Both the position numbers and the translations under genes were made by a program. Below the pieces are notes generated by a model. That model was given only the letters and a program-made list of their open reading frames with translations, searched no databases and had not been told where the DNA came from. From the NCBI GenBank assembly GCA_031308135.1, contig JAHLJT010009436.1, positions 116,718,416-116,782,415 of the forward strand: 64,000 bases of DNA. Direction: 5' to 3'. Position 1 is the first letter of the stretch. Every line of letters begins with the position of its first letter. The DNA comes from Acheta domesticus. Lineage: Eukaryota; Arthropoda; Insecta; Orthoptera; Gryllidae. Shown here one piece after another: positions 55,440-64,000 of the stretch.

Positions 55440-57112
55440 AGTGCGTTGAAGAATCTGTAGGAGGCACGTGGGCAATTATCCATTCCCACAGGTCAATATT
55501 AACAGAGATAAAATGACGTCACCTTATGTGCCATGCGCCAATGAATAAAAAAAGAAAACAAGTATATTACTGACCGGTGCCATTCGCAGCTCGTATTATG
55601 GTCGGTGTCGTTGCATTTGTCAGTTGCTAGGTCGCGTCACATTGTGGTTTATATCGTATGGTAATCAGGCACGTGAACCTGCCACCGACGACAAGTGATT
55701 CACTCTTCTGCCGCGTGTCAGTTTTGCCTCAAACACGGAGTCATCTTTGGGTATAAAAATTGATTCTCTTGCATAAAAAAGTTTTTTTTCTTTATATCAA
55801 AGAAAAATATTGAAAGTTACTACAATGTCTCTGAAGTAAACTATTTCTACTCCCTTGCATTCTGTACAATGTAGTAACCTTGAGAACTCGTCCTTCATTT
55901 AAAGCAGAAAACGCTAAGAAAATAAATAATTCAGTTCTGCAGTCAATCATTTGCTTGCAAGGAGACCTGAATTAAATTGTTCTACAGAATAGGTATTAGA
56001 GGAAATTCAGCATAGGCATCGATACACTATTAAATGGAAGATATGGCCGTCACTCATTCATGTACGTATTTGCTAACTACATTGCAAGCAAAACACTCAA
56101 AGAAATAAAGCTTTTCCCATGTAGCCGTCAACTGCCTCATGAAGTGATTTAACGAAGAAACTCGAAACGATTTGCGACAGAGACATGCTCTCATCTTTCA
56201 TGTGGAAAAGGAAAACGACGGAAAGAATGTTCATTTAACTTAGAAAAATGGGTAGCCGGGGCCGTTTGTCGCAACTTTGTTGTTCCACATAGAACAGTGT
56301 AGCATATTTTGCAATAACAGTTATTTCGGAATGCGTTCCTTGCGGCAGCAGAAAGTGGATCTTTCTGTACCACATTAATTAAAAGAGAATAATTTGACGG
56401 GTAGTATTAAGGAAGTTCTCAGATCTTTTACTGTACCGACAGATACTTTTATTTAAGAAAGATGGGTCATTCCATGCAAAATTTCAGGTTTTCTGACAGT
56501 GAGTCTTAGATTTTTTTCATATTTTATTACATTAATCTACTAATGATTAACTGTTAAAAGACAATTTATGGAATTAATATCTTCAGCAGTTTAGCAACAA
56601 TTACGGGTTAAACATGGACGATGACACAATGTACTCAATAATGATAATAATTATGACGTTCATAAAATGAATAAAACTTCAAAAACGGGCACACTATTTT
56701 GAAGATAAATGATCATCTTTTAAGAAGTTGATAATATATTAAGGATTGAAATATTTGTTTATAATAAAAAATGCTAATAAATTAAACAAATACATTTTCC
56801 TTCAAAAGTAATATTTTCTTTTCTTTCATATTTTACACACTGCAAGAAGAACCAATAAATAACCATTCTGCGAACTGTCGCGATGGAATCGTAAAAAATG
56901 CGTAAGTTATTAAATAAAAAGTATACGCGCATTTTGCTCTTAAGGTAGATGGTCGCGTGACATTGCCCAACGAGGGGTGACGCAAGGTCGTAGGCAGGCA
57001 CCGCCAAGTTCATTCCCTAGGGATATCCATCGATGCCTTCGAAGGGATCCTGACACCAGTTTACAGGCTTAGTTTTCGCGTGTTACTGTTCAGTGATACA
57101 TCGTGAAAGAAA
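55440..57112. other. left interior of the 4.6-kb transposon
   Basis: Non-coding. GGGTCATTCCATGCAAAA at about 56463 has an inverted partner at about 58275, so the inverted symmetry extends in patches beyond the main arms. Confidence 0.6.
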
Positions 57113-57679
57113 ATGCCAAAGATTGTGAATACGTTTAACAGGCTTTGGTGCTGCAATCCGTTCGGATTTGAGAAGCACAAAAGTCGGGTGGGTAAGAGAA
57201 AGATAACAGAGGCGATGCGGAAGGAAATATCGAATTTAGTGGTAGGTGAAGCAATATGCGATCTGTGTCGTCACAAAATATCCAAAATCCCCAATGCAGA
57301 TCTTAGTTACTCAACTGAAACAGACAGTGAAGTGATAACGTCAAGTGAAGAAGAGTACGTAGCCCCAGGAGTTGCAGAGGATGCCACTATCAGTAATGTA
57401 AATATTTTGTATCCTCTGGGTCAATCATCATTGTCATTGCGAAAACAAACCCGAGAGAAATCGTACGCAAGGAGAAAGGTGAGTGCCGTAAATAAAGTAG
57501 TTTCTGAATTATTTCATGTGAGTACAGAAAGCAATGATGGAGAAGAAATGTTGACACAATTCAAAGAAAAATTTTCAAATGTGAAAACAGGTAATGAGAA
57601 ATATATGATTTTAACGTGTTTACCAAAACGTTGGAGTGAACAAAAAATAATGGTCAATTTGGCGTATCTCTTCATGTAG
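57113..57679 (+). CDS. uncharacterised transposon protein with CX2C pairs (5' part, frameshifted)
   Basis: An open frame of 188 codons from ATG at 57113. Residues 12-62 hold CCNPFGFEKH, KRKITEAMRK and AICDLCRHKI, two Cys pairs that could bind one zinc. An acidic Ser-rich linker follows, then a helical segment (FKEKFSNVKTGNEKYMILT) and LPKRWSEQKIM. A one-base shift near 57650 leads to QFGVSLHVARTAKLTLREVV in the next frame, which in my recollection is the continuation in related proteins from insects and cnidarians (W---KI---FG-S-YMAR-AK-L). Those proteins are much longer. It is the only gene-like content of the transposon and may be the N-terminus of its transposase. Function unknown. Confidence 0.65.
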   Translation: MPKIVNTFNRLWCCNPFGFEKHKSRVGKRKITEAMRKEISNLVVGEAICDLCRHKISKIPNADLSYSTETDSEVITSSEEEYVAPGVAEDATISNVNILYPLGQSSLSLRKQTREKSYARRKVSAVNKVVSELFHVSTESNDGEEMLTQFKEKFSNVKTGNEKYMILTCLPKRWSEQKIMVNLAYLFM

Positions 57680-58389
57680 CTCGTACGGCAAAATTAACAC
57701 TTAGAGAAGTAGTTTTGCGAAATCCACCATCGCACCGCGGAGGAAAAAAGGAACGCCGAGTGCTGACAAAGAGCGCTGGGGCGCGGCGGCTCTAGCAGCT
57801 GAGATGAGTTCGTTTATGGAGCGCTAGTAAGATACTTTTATTCATAACTTTCAAACCATTCAAGATTCCACGATGAAATTTACAGAATAGCTTGAAAGTA
57901 GTTTCAGCAATTTTCCTTCCAAAATTCAAGAATTTAAAAATATTACATTTCCATTTCTTGCATTTTTTAGAATTTGTTTACTTCCTAATTGTTAAAGACT
58001 CACGATCAAAAAAATATCTTTAGCGTAAAATTATCCCTTATATTTCTTCTACAAATAGTGTCACTTTTATATTTTTTGCTTGTTTGCATATCATCGGGAA
58101 AAAATCATAACGGAATGTCTACAGACTGCTAAACTAATATTTCAAGTGCCCATTGTTGCTAAACAATGGATGATGAGACAAAAATTTTGTACCTGGTTCA
58201 TGCAGGTATCATGATAAGTAAGCTGGCAAAATATTTTTAAATTCTGTGATGTAGTGTCAGATTTCCTACTTTTTTGCATGGAATGACCCAGATACAATCT
58301 TTTTGAGGGGAAAATATTGATATCTATCAATTTCATTTGAGATAAATCGTGCATTAATTTATCGCGAAGTCTAAATCTGGTTGTTTGTC
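57680..58389. other. right interior of the 4.6-kb transposon
   Basis: First about 70 bases continue the 57113 protein in another frame, after which coding similarity stops. The rest is AT-rich and non-coding. Confidence 0.5.
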
Positions 58390-59030
58390 TGAGAATTCAG
58401 AAAATGACAGGCGGGGGAATCAATTCAAATTCCAGAGATAATCAATAAACGTAGTATTTTCATGAACAAATGCTTCATTTCCGAAACGCTTTTTAATTTA
58501 TCACGACATTTAGAATAATCTTCACGATAGTGGCAATCTTAAGCCCAAGGCACTAGTTCATATGAATATGTGCTAAAAATAACAATTCGAGCATTCCAGG
58601 AGATTCAATATTTTTCATAAATGTTGGATGTGTTCACCATTTATGTTTACGCCGCCATGAACCGTGACTATCATTTTGAAGAAAACTGGATTTTCAATAA
58701 GTACATTTAAAATATTTATTGAACAGAACCTACAAACGTTTGATACTATTAACGTATTCTATATACGCGATGCTTCCCTTAGAGAATATTACTCGACTGT
58801 TTCACCGTTTACGCGGAGAAACGAGAAAATGCTCCGCACAGGAGACACTGCCGTCTGCAGTTTTGTAGCGGCCGGTTTGAATTTCGCGGCCGGAAGTGAT
58901 TTTTAAACTAAATTTTTTCAAAGACAATTTTTTTTTTTCGGAAAAAACTGTACCTGCCATTTTTCATGACGTGCAACACAGAATTTGGGGATTTTTTTTG
59001 TAACGGGAACTTCTGGACACCTGTATATTC
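58390..59030 (-). repeat. right arm of the 4.6-kb transposon
   Basis: Reverse complement of the left arm without the solo LTR. Confidence 0.9.
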
Positions 59031-59409
59031 ACATCTCAGATCCATTCACCATGAAACTGAATGTATGTAAATGACTGTGTAATTAAATGTTGTGAAAAAT
59101 CATCTTACATTTAGGTAGCTCGTGCAAAGAAATAATTTCAATTTATATTGACTAGGTAAATGTTGGATTTATTTTATCAAAATCTTTCAAGTAAATCTAG
59201 TTGAGTTGCTAATAAATTTTCATTTTTTATTTATGCCTCGGTAATAAAAGTGTCTAGAAGTCTTGTAAGCAATACACTAGTTTAAGCTGGGTTGACTTTT
59301 CTTTGAAAAAATTAACATTTTTTGTGTACATTAGTAAATAATATGCTAATGTTTATAGTTCCTTTTATTCATTAATGTTTTTAAAGTAAAAAACAATTAA
59401 AAGCTTTGT

Positions 59410-59775
59410 GAGTTAAAGTGCTTAAAATGACTTCTAATGAAGTTTTTTGAAAACTCAAAACTTTTCTGTGAAAAAGAGCTTCAAATTTCAAATTTACAGG
59501 AGCGCTTACACGACATTTTCTTAAAAACGTCACCAATTTTTTTGCAGAAAATTGGCATTTAGGTCGAGGTTTTACTGTTCTTTAATATTCTTAAAATAAT
59601 ATTTCTGTTCTACTAATGCGAAACCGGCAAATTAAGAAAATGTTCTTTGGGCGGCGATAGATGACAGCTGGCAAGCGTATGTACCAAATCCGAATAACTA
59701 GCCGAGACCAATGGAAATAGAAAACTAATTTGGGAAAGTCTGTGCTATTCTGTAGCACTACTAATTTTTTACGTT
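59410..59775 (+). repeat. NR family fragment (last body module and tail)
   Basis: GTTAAAGTGCTTAAAATGAC, AAAAAGAGCTTCAAATTTC, then the tail (CGGCGATAGATGACAGCTGGC, CGAATAACTAGCCGAGACC) ending GTAGCACTACTAA. The terminal CTAG is changed to CTAA. The Copia remnant begins about 30 bases later. Confidence 0.8.
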
Positions 59776-59806
59776 TGAATTGGAACTTTGTGTGAAAACA
59801 ACAAAC

Positions 59807-60745
59807 ATGGCTACCGGGTGTGATAACAAAATACAAGTGGATAAGATTGAAGGACCTGACGACTGGACAAAGTGGAAACGGCGTGATTCGATGATGTTGC
59901 GTGCGTAGGAACTTGAAGACATTGTTAACGGTTCCCGAGTGTGTCTAGTGTGGGGAGATTATACAACTGCGTCAGAAAAAGGAACTCTAAAGCAAGGACG
60001 ATGCAAAAGCGACAAGTTTGTTAGCAAATGCGCTATGAAAAACTATTGCCGAACTCCTTTTGACTTGCGTCAGTCTTGAACAGATTTGGACAAAATTGAG
60101 TGCCCGGTTTGAACGCAGCAGTACGCAACGGCTGAATTTGCTGATCGAGTCATTTTTCCGAATGACACGTGACGATACGTATGCCGCGAAACTGCAGATT
60201 TGCTAACTGTTCGTGGATTTGAATGATGAACATACGAAGAATGAAGAAAACACTTTGTCTGAGAGAATTTTAATTGGCCGCATCTTATCTACACTTGGGA
60301 AAGAATATGACAATTTTAATCACTTGTGGGACACGCTTTCGTCGGAAAATCAACCTGTGAATTTGTTGATTGAAAAATTGTGCGCGATTTAGTTGCGTGA
60401 TCAAGGAAATGTCGAATCGATTTCGTTTGTTGCATGCGGTGGTCCTAACATGAAGCCTTGTCATAAAAGTGAAACCGAGGAAAGAAGAATGTTCAACGTT
60501 CAAAACAGAAGTTTCCATGCCACAAATGTAAACAGTTGGGTCATGGGCAGCAGGGTGTCCGGAGAAGAAGACAGATGGCGCAGCTGGAAACAATAATCAG
60601 TCTGATGCAAGTGCTGCGTTTATTACGCATGCCATGGGTACCTCAGTCGATAACTTTATTGAAGCCTACAAATAGTACTGCGACTGTGGCGCCGCAAATC
60701 ACGTCTCGAATCAACAGTATTTTACATTGTATGAGAGGTTTGCCT
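59807..60745 (+). pseudogene. Copia-type retrotransposon gag-protease fragment, decayed
   Basis: Starts MATGCDNKIQVDKIEGPDDW, then WTKWKRRDSMML, a stop, and LEDIVNGSR: the Copia gag (UBN2-type) N-terminus. After frameshifts: IWTKLSARFERSSTQRLNLL, FVDLNDEHTKNEENTLSERI, GRILSTLGKEYDNFNHLWDT, NLLIEKLCA. A damaged CCHC knuckle follows (CHKCKQLGH with the last Cys lost), then DCGAANHVSNQQYFTLYERF, where the protease should read D-G-S/AS: the active-site DSG is DCG. Integrase and RT are absent. No LTR recognised beside it. Confidence 0.85.
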
Positions 60746-60974
60746 CTTTTTAATTTTTTTTATTTTTTACATTTGTGGCGTATTCATGCGCAACGGGCCT
60801 CTAAACCCTTTGGGCGTTAAGCGCAATACGGAGTAATCCTCCTTTACTTTTAAGGACATTAGCGCTCTCTGTATTCACATGGCGCATTATTTCTCTCACG
60901 TCTCGACGTTGTCAAGAGGACCGCCAGGTAGCATATCCGCGTACGCGCCACACACCGCGCGCGGATGCTTTTTT
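60746..60974. other. GC-richer linker, unassigned
   Basis: Between the Copia remnant and the NR copy; includes a CGCGTACGCGCC palindrome near 60940. No feature called. Confidence 0.4.
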
Positions 60975-62660
60975 TACTTTCTCGTATACGTACGTATACA
61001 CGGAGTGACATACGTAGTATAGGGAAAGTTATGTAATGCTGCGCAAAAAAATGGCCAATTTTCGGCGGAAAAAAATTAATTGCCGGGCCGTGAAAACGAA
61101 TAAGTGGATAAAACCAGTTGCTAAATTAAGAAAAAAAATCCCCTAACACGTGGTGTAGCCAGAAAACCTGTTTTCTAGGCCCTTGATACCGAAAACCCAA
61201 TTGAAGGGAAAACGTCCGTCTGTCCGTCCGTCCGTCTGTCCGTCTGTCTGTCCGTCTGTCTGTCCGTCTGTCTGTCCGTCTGTCTGTCCGTCTGTCTGTC
61301 CGTCTGTCTGTCCGTCTGTGAACACTGCTAGCGCCTAAACCATACGTACGATTTCTTCCAAAATGGATATTCCCCGGTCGATCTGATACTAGTCGAAGCT
61401 TTGAGATTTTAAAAAAGATTCTTCAAAATTTGGGAGTACTTTATATGAAGTTCCCCGGGGATTTTCACAATTTTCTCAAAAACGGCTCCAAATTTTTTCT
61501 TTAAGTTTATTGTATGAATAGAGTAAAATACACTTTTTAACACGGCATAGGTCCGATTTTCACATACAGCTCTGAATTTTCGAAAATTGTGAAAGTTTGA
61601 ATTTTTTTCGGCGTCTTTCTCCAACTACAAAATTGAAGATAGAGATTTTTTCTTCAAATTAAATTTGTTCTGCATATTGAGTTCTTTAATAAAGGTCATG
61701 TAAATGTTTCTCAAAATTTTGGTAGTTTTCGTGCAATATTGCGTGCAATATGTGCAATTAAAAAAAATACAAAAACAAGATTTTCTCAAAAACGGCTTCA
61801 AATTTTTTCTTTAAACTTTTGGTAGGGATAGTGGTAAATGTAATCTATCAATGACATAAAAGCCATTTTGGTCTATCGGTTGTTTTTTTCAAAAATTACA
61901 AAAATGTAAATTTTTTTACTTGTCTCTCACGTCGTTAATATTTACATTATCTGCTATTTTTTCACATTATTATATTTACGAGTATATATGCTTTAAATAA
62001 TGTCAAGTAATGTTTCTCGAAAACACTACCGTTTTCTGTGAAAAGCAGCTCAAATTTCGGCATTTTCAGAAATGCTCAAACGCCATTTTCTCGTATATGG
62101 CTGCAATTTTTTTCTTGAAACTTTTGTAAGGATAGTGCCAATTACACTCTTTAATATGACGTAAAGTTTATTTTGAGTTATTTTTTTGTTTTTTCAAAAA
62201 TTACATAATTGTAAATTTTTTGAAAGATCTCTCACATCTTTAATATGCACATTACGAGCAATTTATAAACATTATTATATTTGTGAGTGTAAGTGCTTCG
62301 AATAACTTCAAATAAAGTATTTTGAAAACTCAATCATTTTCTGTGAAAATGAGCTTCAAAGTTCGCATTTTTAGTAGTGCTAAAACGCCATTTTCTCTTA
62401 AACGGCACATAATTTTTAAAAGAAAATTGCCATTTACGGCTAGGTTTTTGTGTTCTTTAATATTCTAAAATTAATATTTTCGTTCTACCAATAGGAAACC
62501 GAAAAATTAAGAAAATGACAAAAAAAATGTACTTTTGGCGGTGATAGGTGGTAGCTGGCAAGAAGGAGTATGTGGCAATTCCGAATAGCTAGCGAAGACC
62601 CAAGAAAATAGAAAACTAATACGGGAAAGTCTGTGCCATTCTGTAGCACCACTAGTTTCG
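60975..62660 (+). mobile_element. NR family, most complete copy
   Basis: Head: TTTTTTTACTTTCTCGTATAC, GTACGTATACACGG and TAGGGAAAGTTATGTAATGC. Then CGGCGGAAAAAAATT, box CCTTGATACCGAAAA, a GTCTGTCC tract and the hinge GAACACTGCTAGCGCCTAAAC. Four diverged body modules start TTTTCTC(AAAAACGG) near 61475, 61785, 62085 and 62390, i.e. a period of about 300 bases. Tail: GGCGGTGATAGGTGGTAGC, CGAATAGCTAGCGAAGACCC, CTAATACGGGAAAGTCTGTG, ending GCACCACTAG. No ORF over 80 codons belongs to it. Non-autonomous transposon is the likely nature; the superfamily is not known to me. Confidence 0.7.
61219..61319. repeat. (GTCTGTCC)n tract inside the NR hinge
   Basis: About 12 units of GTCC/GTCTGTCC. Other NR copies have a short version here (3750-3770, 34370-34380, 42645-42660), and the copy at 23925 has a 0.9-kb array. 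Confidence 0.95.
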
Positions 62661-63756
62661 TTATCAGGGCAAATAGTAATATTGTAATAATTGTAATATT
62701 TACTACATATATATTGTAAAAATTGTAATATTTACTACGTATATATTAACTAAAATGTATTGAGTGGAACCAATATAGACTGCATCTGAATTAATTTATG
62801 TTCACGATTAAAGTAATATTATATATTTCTAACATGAATGGTACGAATGTTGAGAGATTAATAAAATATGTCACTTCTAATTTGATCAGCTTAGTTTTCG
62901 AAGTCTGTCGCCAAGTCAAACAGCTGTCTACAAAGAATCGTTCTTTCTAACAATGCACATGTTTAACAACAATGCGCTCTCTTTCATAGAAATTTACCAG
63001 ACAACCTTCGTATTGCTTGGCAGCAATCGGCAAATATTGAAAATGAATTTAGTTTGCAGTCAGAAATCGATTGAATGGCAAGTGCAATACAGTGTTAAGT
63101 ATAATATAAAATACAACATCTTTACATAATTAACATCTGAAAGGTTTATCATATCACTTGAACCCACGACGGAACACACTAAAAATGTAAGTTTAAGATA
63201 CATTTAATTACATTTTAATGTATAATTTTGTAAACAACAATGTTTATTTATTGTAATAAAATTATATTTTTATAACTAATAAATAACAATACTATAACAC
63301 TATAATTAATGATTTTAAAAATTGAGCAACAAACAAATAAAAATTGATTAAAGGATATTAAAAAGTGTTGTATAATAATTTTATTGTATTATAATTTGTG
63401 TAATATAATTTTATTATATTATAATTTGTATAATAAAGTTTCATGGTTGAAAATTAAGAGTATTTAAGAATTATATATTAACGAATCAGTCATTTAGACA
63501 AAAATGTTATTTTCAATACAAATATGATAACATATAACAAGTGTAAATGAATAAAAAAAATCAATATGATTAAGGAATATCAACCCAGTTTTTAACATGC
63601 AAAGTGACATTATAAAAAATTGAAAGCACCGAAAATGTTTGCTTTTGTGAACTGTGAATTTGACGCATGCAGAAAGTATCTGTAAATAAACTCATTTGTA
63701 TAACAGTATATTGTATTTTCTTCTAGAGTTCATTGGTATTTCATTTTACTGGTACC
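62661..63756. other. AT-rich sequence with a splice acceptor before the final gene
   Basis: Mostly A/T-rich non-coding. A polypyrimidine TTGTATTTTCTTCTAG at 63711-63726 is a good 3' splice site 30 bases before the ATG of the next gene, suggesting a 5' untranslated exon further left. Confidence 0.45.
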
Positions 63757-64000
63757 ATGTCGAAACGCACATATCCAAGCGGTGCATCTAAGAGAAAAAA
63801 AGCGATTGAGGAGAACGAAAGGATTAAAAAATTACCCAAACTGACATCTTTCTTTACAAAATCAGTAAATCCATGTATATCTTCAAATGACACACCAGAT
63901 ATTCTTTTGGACACACCGAATGAAATTAATCGATCAGAAAACCAGAAAATGGAGCCAGAATCAGGTACCTCCGAAGGTAGTTCTCATCTGGAAGATGTTT
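63757..64000 (+). CDS. ZMYM1/hAT-like transposase, N-terminal part (runs off the window)
   Basis: Open from ATG at 63757 to the last base, 81 codons plus one base. It begins MSKRTYPSGASKRKKAIEEN, then RIKKLPKLTSFFTKSVNP and a Ser/Asp/Glu-rich linker. This start (--YPSGA-KRKK, then K-LPKLTSFF) is typical of zinc finger MYM-type 1-like proteins, hAT-derived transposases that go on to a TTF zinc finger, DUF4371 and a C-terminal hAT dimerisation domain. The basic stretch may serve as a nuclear localisation signal. No stop or shift so far, unlike the related remnant at 44347, so this copy may be intact. Confidence 0.8.
   Translation, partial: MSKRTYPSGASKRKKAIEENERIKKLPKLTSFFTKSVNPCISSNDTPDILLDTPNEINRSENQKMEPESGTSEGSSHLEDV

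Larger units (their letters stand above)
54414..59030. mobile_element. 4.6-kb inverted-repeat DNA transposon of unknown superfamily
   Basis: Left end GAATATACATGCAGGGTGTCC and right end (reversed) GAATATACAGGTGTCC begin long inverted arms. The arms match at CAGAAG-TCCCGTTAC, the CGGCCGCGAAATTCAAACC block, ACGGTGAAACAGTCGA, GTCACGGTTCATGGCGGC and CCACTATCGTGAAGATTATT, over about 640 bases each (54414-55400 less a solo LTR, and 58390-59030). The interior carries a 188-codon ORF at 57113. No clean target duplication is seen, because the inverted similarity continues to the edges. Confidence 0.85.

Overview
The window is nuclear DNA of an animal, most likely an arthropod and probably an insect with a large, repeat-rich genome. 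The evidence is two minus-strand, intron-bounded exons of an OCRL/INPP5B-type inositol polyphosphate 5-phosphatase, I-group LINEs with an RNase H domain, and mariner-, piggyBac-, P- and hAT-type transposons together with Copia and Ty3/gypsy remnants. Species cannot be read from the sequence. The only host coding sequence I can support is the two exons (28614-28711, then 4503-4696). The 23.9 kb intron between them, and everything above 28.7 kb, is repeats and decayed mobile elements.

Layout. 0-5.5 kb: simple repeats, a 20-bp minisatellite, two pieces of a dispersed non-coding repeat (called NR here), one host exon and a probable TTAA-flanked MITE. 5.8-10.1 kb: a DNA transposon with an 8-bp target duplication (TAATATAG), split by a 5'-truncated LINE (copy A, 14-bp target duplication) that keeps an 877-codon open RT/RNase H frame. 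10.4-11.8 kb: two minisatellites. 11.8-23.1 kb: a near full-length second LINE of the same family (copy B), cut in its ORF2 by a 5.7 kb element with two almost identical 2-kb inverted arms. The arms each carry a TTAA MITE and a fragment of a different LINE; the loop holds a decayed DDE transposase. 23.1-25.3 kb: a third LINE fragment (copy C), an NR copy and a strand-inverted minisatellite. 26.1-27.2 kb: a piggyBac-type element. 31.3-32.0 kb: a mariner remnant. 33.5-35.6 kb: an NR copy, a 1-kb GT-rich microsatellite and a 100-N assembly gap. 35.6-41.5 kb: a LINE ORF1 with a PHD finger, split by an hAT-like element (TSD GTTATGGT), which is itself split by a 3.1-kb P element (TSD CGCCTTGC) that contains an NR piece. 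41.8-45.4 kb: NR copies, a perfect 192-bp direct repeat, and an hAT element with a ZMYM1-like transposase remnant. 47.4-51.0 kb: a decayed Ty3/gypsy gag and integrase tail with a 249-bp MITE inserted in gag. 51.6-54.2 kb: an NR copy with two nested solo LTRs. 54.4-59.0 kb: a 4.6-kb inverted-repeat transposon with a 188-aa ORF and a third solo LTR. 59.8-60.8 kb: a decayed Copia gag-protease. 61.0-62.7 kb: the most complete NR copy. 63.76 kb to the end: the start of an intact ZMYM1/hAT-like transposase gene.

The genes do not form a pathway; the window is a stratigraphy of insertions. The least explained elements are the NR family (modular, about 300-bp internal period, no coding capacity) and the two large inverted-repeat elements.
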